Shown: positions 13,312-15,709 of the stretch, one piece after another
Position numbering within the stretch: position 1 is the first letter of the stretch
Layout of the letters: the number at the start of each line of letters is the position of its first letter
From: JBKPHS01 sp046729975
GTDB taxonomy: Bacteria; Actinomycetota; Thermoleophilia; Solirubrobacterales; Thermoleophilaceae
NCBI GenBank assembly: GCA_046729975.1
Contig: JBKPHS010000001.1
Span: forward strand, 1 to 15,709
Direction of reading: 5' to 3'
Length of the DNA: 15,709 nucleotides
Notes under the pieces: model-generated
What the model saw: the letters and a program-made list of their open reading frames with translations, nothing else
Database searches by the model: none
What the model was told of the DNA's origin: nothing
Translations under genes and position numbers: made by a program

Positions 13312-13719
13312 GTGGCTGAGCAGTCCACGAAGGAGCAGGCTCGCCCGTCCCGGACCAACACCGAGCCGGATCGGGAGCCCGAGAGCGAGCCGGCCGCCAC
13401 CGCTACGGCGCGAGAGCGCTGGCAGCAACGCCTGCGGGCTGGCCTGCGTCTGCTCGCGCGCCTAGTTGGTCTCATCACAGGGATCCTCGTCGCGATCATC
13501 GTGCTGACGATCCTGTTCAAGGTGCTCGACGCCAACCGTGACAACTCGATCGTCACGGCTGCTTTCGACGTGTCGGACAAGCTGGTCGGTCCCCTCGACG
13601 ACGTCTTCACGCTGAAGAACCGCAAGGCGGAAGTGGCCGTGAACTACGGGCTGGCGGCGCTCGTCTACCTGGTCGCGGGCCGGGTCCTGGCTCGGGCCCT
13701 GCGCCGGGCGGCGCAGTAA
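13312..13719 (+). CDS. small two-span membrane protein, paralogue 2
   Basis: This 135-aa protein has a polar, Glu/Arg-rich cytoplasmic N-terminus (about 1-45). A first helix (LVGLITGILVAIIVLTILFKVL) and a loop ANRDNSIVTAAFDVSDKLVGPLDDVFTLKNRK follow, then a second helix (VNYGLAALVYLVAGRVLARAL). The loop and second helix match the preceding gene product closely (shared R-D-N-S, G-P-x-D, N-R and V-A-V-N-[YW]-G); only the N-terminal tail is new. The two genes are thus a tandem duplication that has diverged. GTG 13312 follows AGGGAGGA. No function is known to me. The conserved R-D-N-S to G-P-x-D loop outside the membrane is the likely functional part. Confidence 0.85.
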   Translation: MAEQSTKEQARPSRTNTEPDREPESEPAATATARERWQQRLRAGLRLLARLVGLITGILVAIIVLTILFKVLDANRDNSIVTAAFDVSDKLVGPLDDVFTLKNRKAEVAVNYGLAALVYLVAGRVLARALRRAAQ

Positions 13720-13724
13720 GAGAC

Positions 13725-13755
13725 CAGCCGGCGCCGCTCGGGCTGATCTTGTTAA
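13725..13755 (+). terminator. weak terminator-like hairpin after paralogue 2
   Basis: CAGCC (13725-13729) can pair with GGCTG (13741-13745) around an 11-nt GC-rich loop, followed by ATCTTGTT. The stem is short and the T-tract poor, so this is a tentative call. The tract is also the start of the TTGTTAAGGGG repeats. Confidence 0.2.
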
Positions 13756-13783
13756 GGGGGTCTTGTTAAGGGGTCTGACCCCT
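13747..13783. repeat. tandem TTGTTAAGGGG repeat ending in a REP-like palindrome
   Basis: TCTTGTTAAGGGG occurs twice, with a 14-bp period (13747-13760 and 13761-13773). The second copy runs into the palindrome GGGGTC-T-GACCCC (13770-13782); with the flanking A/T pair the arms are 7 bp. It lies 46 bp upstream of the Y1 transposase start. Short GC-rich palindromes beside such genes are the usual substrates or ends of REP-associated transposases, so this is probably the element's left recognition site. No clear matching copy was found on the right side. Confidence 0.6.
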
Positions 13784-13828
13784 CAATAACCGGGGGCGAA
13801 ACGAGGCTGGCGATGTCTTCACGCAGGT

Positions 13829-14404
13829 ATGCCTCGGAAGCTACGAGGAGAAGTCGAACGCGGTCTCTACCACGTGTACGCCCGCGGGAACGACCGACAG
13901 CGCATCTATGTCGACGACGTCGACCGTCGGACATATCTCGCGATCCTTGGTCGTGTTGTGGCGACGAAGCGGTGGCTCTGCCTGGCCTACTGCTTGATGG
14001 ACAACCACGTTCACCTGCTCATCGAAACCATTGAGCCGAACCTGGCGGCTGGCATGCAGCAGCTTCATGGGAACTACGGGCAGATGCACAACCGCCGGCA
14101 CCGGCGCTGTGGCCACCTCTTTCAGGGCCGCTACGGAGCGGTTCGGGTGACCTCGGACGAACAGACATGGTCTGTTGTGGCCTACATCGTGCGCAATCCC
14201 GTCGAGGCAGGACTCTGCGCTAATCCCGATGAATGGCCCTGGAGCAGCCACGCAGCGACGCTGGGCCGAGCTTCGCCGCCATGGTTGGATGTACGGCGCT
14301 TGCTGAGCTATTTCGAAGGCGCGGGTGGCGAGCCTGGACGGCGATACCTCGAGCTGACGACGATGGGCGCGGCTGGTTTCGAACCAGCGACCTCTCGCGT
14401 GTGA
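13829..14404 (+). CDS. REP-associated Y1 (IS200-like HUH) transposase, C-terminus fused to tRNA antisense
   Basis: This is a single-strand DNA transposase of the RAYT/IS200-like type, 191 aa. The N-terminal YHVYARGNDRQRIYVDD is the family opening. The metal-binding HUH motif is H60-V-H62 in DNHVHLLI. The conserved FQGRY is at 98-102. The catalytic tyrosine is probably Y119 in VAYIVRNPVEAGL, followed by WPWSSH (136-141). All key residues are intact, so it may be active. The natural C-terminus should end near RRYLEL (about 171-176). The last 13 residues (MGAAGFEPATSRV) are encoded by the antisense of a tRNA 3' half and are not transposase sequence. The palindromic repeat at 13769-13783 is its likely recognition site. 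Such genes are usually single-copy and domesticated rather than true insertion sequences. Confidence 0.9.
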   Translation: MPRKLRGEVERGLYHVYARGNDRQRIYVDDVDRRTYLAILGRVVATKRWLCLAYCLMDNHVHLLIETIEPNLAAGMQQLHGNYGQMHNRRHRRCGHLFQGRYGAVRVTSDEQTWSVVAYIVRNPVEAGLCANPDEWPWSSHAATLGRASPPWLDVRRLLSYFEGAGGEPGRRYLELTTMGAAGFEPATSRV

Positions 14405-14406
14405 AG
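14364..14406 (-). pseudogene. 3' half of a tRNA-Val(CAC) gene
   Basis: Read on the minus strand, this contains the 3' part of a tRNA. It has the anticodon loop TTCACAC (anticodon CAC, valine), the 3' anticodon stem GCGAG, the variable loop AGGTC, a perfect T stem GCTGG/CCAGC around TTCGAAA, the acceptor 3' strand CGCGCCC and discriminator A; CCA is not encoded. The sequence 5' of the loop (GTGTC) cannot pair with GCGAG, and no D arm or matching 5' acceptor strand GGGCGCG follows within about 60 bases. The tRNA is therefore cut at the anticodon stem, exactly the part duplicated when integrative elements insert into tRNA 3' ends. A broken tRNA gene is the alternative. Confidence 0.8.
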
Positions 14407-14525
14407 ACACCGGCCAGCGGGCGGCGTCAGGACCCAGGTTCGGCTCCGTAGAGCGGCATGGGGACCTGGCGCCGCCCGAACGGACATACGTGGATAGCAG
14501 CCGATTCCGGTGGATTTCGGGCGAT

Positions 14526-14554
14526 TTGGGCACCGGCGGCGGCTTGGTGCCCAA
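14526..14554. repeat. hairpin with 9-bp perfect arms
   Basis: TTGGGCACC (14526-14534) and GGTGCCCAA (14546-14554) are perfect inverted repeats around an 11-nt GGCGGCGGCTT loop. Neither side has a proper T-tract, although ATCACATTTGT follows on the plus strand. It could be a weak terminator, a protein site or a mobile-element end. Confidence 0.55.
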
Positions 14555-14585
14555 TCACATTTGTCACGACGCGCGGGCTCTCACC

Positions 14586-14605
14586 GTCGGCAGGCGTCGG
14601 CAGGC
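14586..14605. repeat. tandem 10-bp direct repeat
   Basis: GTCGGCAGGC occurs twice head to tail. It is too short for any role to be assigned; replication slippage in non-coding DNA is the simplest cause. Confidence 0.4.
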
Positions 14606-14973
14606 CGAAATTACGCCGCAGGCGCCGCGCCGGCGAGAAGACGAAGTTACGCGTCGTCGCCTTCGATCCGTATCACGGGGGATTTGCCCAGCACTCGCGG
14701 CGCGGCGGGTTCGGCAGTCCGGCGGAAGCCGGAAGCCGGGACCGGGGGTTATACCGTGCAAACGTGCTTCCACCGTGCGGCGACACCACACGGCGCATGG
14801 ACCGGCTCGTCACGTGTGATCCGAGCGAGCCGACCATCCGGGGCTAGCGCGTCGCATGGCAGGGCAGCACCCGGGCGCCGCGAGCTCGTGCTTTTCGCGC
14901 GAAGCAGGAGCGAGGATCACGACGCGTCATGTGCGAACCCGCCTCGGTAATCGACTGAAACGAGGGCGTGCGC

Positions 14974-15709
14974 TCAGTGCGACCGCTGGGCTCGGGCACG
15001 AGCACGCCGCAACGCGGCCCGGCGACTGACGGACCAGAGCCGGTCGGCGCCGGCCCACCCCGCGAAGAACAGGCCACCAACCGTCCCCGTCACGGTCATC
15101 AGCACCCCGGCGGCCGCCGCCGCCGCCACCCCGTCGTTGCCGAGGATGAGCACCGCGGCCGCGGCGCCGACGCCGGGACCGACCGGAAGCTGAGCGAGCG
15201 TTACCACCGCGATCAGCACCGCGGTCGCGTCGAAGAGGGAGGCATCGACGCCGACCGCATGAAGCAGGAGCCAATTGCGGAAGATCTGCGCGAACACGGC
15301 CACCAGCACGAAGCCGATTACGCGGCCTCCGCCGTTCAGGCTGCGGAGGACGGCGAGGCCCCTCCACAGCTCGCGGCCCTTCCGGAGGGCGAGCTGTCGC
15401 AGGCCGGCGCTGGCCGTCCCGATCACCGCAAGGCCGATGAGCGGCAGCCACCACGGCAGGCCGAGCGGCCCGACGAGGGTGAACGACGCCAGCGCGGCCA
15501 GCATCGCCACGACGGCGTGGAGCGGAAACTCCGCGCCGAGCAGCGGCGGCACCTGCGGACGCACGTCAGGGGACGAGCGGCGGAGCGCGGCGATCCGCGC
15601 GGCGACCGCCGCCTGCGCGTTGAGCAGGCCGCCCAGGACCCCCATGCTCGACGCGCGGTAGAGGATGCGCCGGTTGACCGTCCCGCCCGCCGCCCGGATG
15701 GTCAGATGC
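14974..15709 (-). CDS. flippase-like/LPG-synthase-TM (UPF0104) membrane protein, 5'-truncated
   Basis: This is a multi-span membrane protein whose frame remains open to the window edge. Residues upstream of ATG 15645 (HLTIRAAGGTVNRRILYRASSMGVLGG) look conserved, so the real start lies outside. Hydrophobic segments include AVVAMLAALASFTLVGPLG, WWLPLIGLAVIG, VIGFVLVAVFAQIF, ATAVLIAVVTLAQLPVG, GVGAAAAVLILG and GVLMTVTGTVGGLFFAG. The QLPVGPGVGAAAAVLILG segment matches the Pro/Gly-rich re-entrant motif of the lysylphosphatidylglycerol synthase TM region/AglD2 family. That family is thought to flip or modify lipids, but this copy has no visible catalytic domain. The C-terminus is very basic (RRAALRRARARAQRSH). 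Confidence 0.75.
   Translation of the reverse strand, partial: HLTIRAAGGTVNRRILYRASSMGVLGGLLNAQAAVAARIAALRRSSPDVRPQVPPLLGAEFPLHAVVAMLAALASFTLVGPLGLPWWLPLIGLAVIGTASAGLRQLALRKGRELWRGLAVLRSLNGGGRVIGFVLVAVFAQIFRNWLLLHAVGVDASLFDATAVLIAVVTLAQLPVGPGVGAAAAVLILGNDGVAAAAAAGVLMTVTGTVGGLFFAGWAGADRLWSVSRRAALRRARARAQRSH

Larger units (their letters stand above)
14407..14973. other. 567-bp stretch without a convincing gene
   Basis: Several short frames are open on both strands, but none has a ribosome-binding site, family pattern or steady third-position bias, and their products are Arg/Pro-rich. Visible structure is a 9-bp-arm hairpin at 14526-14554 and a tandem 10-bp repeat at 14586-14605. It lies between the tRNA fragment and the end of the flippase-like gene. 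It is probably a decayed or rearranged remnant. Confidence 0.5.

Noticed and set aside
14364..14460. Complete tRNA gene on the minus strand
   Set aside because: The 5' anticodon stem cannot pair, and no D arm or GGGCGCG acceptor strand follows within a tRNA length, so only the 3' half is present.
14458..14847. 129-aa frame in the region after the tRNA fragment
   Set aside because: No ribosome-binding site and no recognisable pattern; it runs through the hairpin and tandem repeat and overlaps equally open frames.
1..15709. CRISPR array, prophage or toxin-antitoxin pair
   Set aside because: No regularly spaced repeats, phage structural genes or recognisable toxin/antitoxin families were seen; the only mobile-element gene is the Y1 transposase.

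Overview
The window is GC-rich throughout. Coding strands strongly favour G or C at the third codon position, GTG starts are common, and genes often overlap by 1-4 bases. Together with the gene families present (Tat-exported amine oxidase, GT-C-type membrane protein with a DPWGW motif, DUF1326, orphan class III cyclase, anti-sigma-type HATPase, DUF2294) this suggests a soil actinobacterium, possibly of the Thermoleophilia (Solirubrobacterales/Gaiellales). That placement is inference from gene style, not a database match.

Left part (1-6749). A 5'-truncated acetoacetate-decarboxylase-fold protein is followed by a Tat-exported flavin amine oxidase, then a class II aldolase and a PfkB-family sugar kinase that overlap at GTGA and probably form one sugar or salvage catabolic unit. 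Converging on them are peptide deformylase and, just upstream of it, a two-ACT-domain GcvR-like regulator. The regulator diverges, with only about 18 bp between starts, from a large GT-C-like multi-span membrane protein.

Middle part (6762-9362) is the most unusual region. Two DUF2294 (MpsC-family) paralogues, about 43% identical by eye over roughly 104 aligned residues, lie on the minus strand. Between them, on the plus strand, is a four-gene cassette: a 71-aa small protein, a SpoIIAB/RsbW-type HATPase, a 71-aa protein with two CPRC zinc-ribbon knuckles, and a 93-aa Trp-rich protein. The cassette genes are joined by ATGA-type overlaps and strong Shine-Dalgarno sequences, so they should be translated together. 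No sigma factor, STAS partner, or mpsA/mpsB gene is nearby.

Right part (9516-13719). A DUF1326 protein converges on an orphan XylF-like sugar-binding lipoprotein with no ABC permease or ATPase beside it. The lipoprotein diverges from a SnoaL-like protein. Next is a soluble class III nucleotidyl cyclase with all canonical catalytic residues, coupled to a small two-span membrane protein. A second, paralogous two-span membrane protein follows.

Right end (13720-15709). A REP-type Y1 (HUH) transposase is preceded by a tandem TTGTTAAGGGG repeat and a GGGGTC-T-GACCCC palindrome. Its C-terminus runs into an antisense 3' half of a tRNA-Val(CAC) gene. A roughly 565-bp stretch without a convincing gene follows, with a hairpin and short repeats. 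The window ends inside a flippase-like (LPG-synthase-TM/UPF0104) membrane protein on the minus strand. The tRNA fragment and transposase mark this end as a site of past rearrangement or integration.
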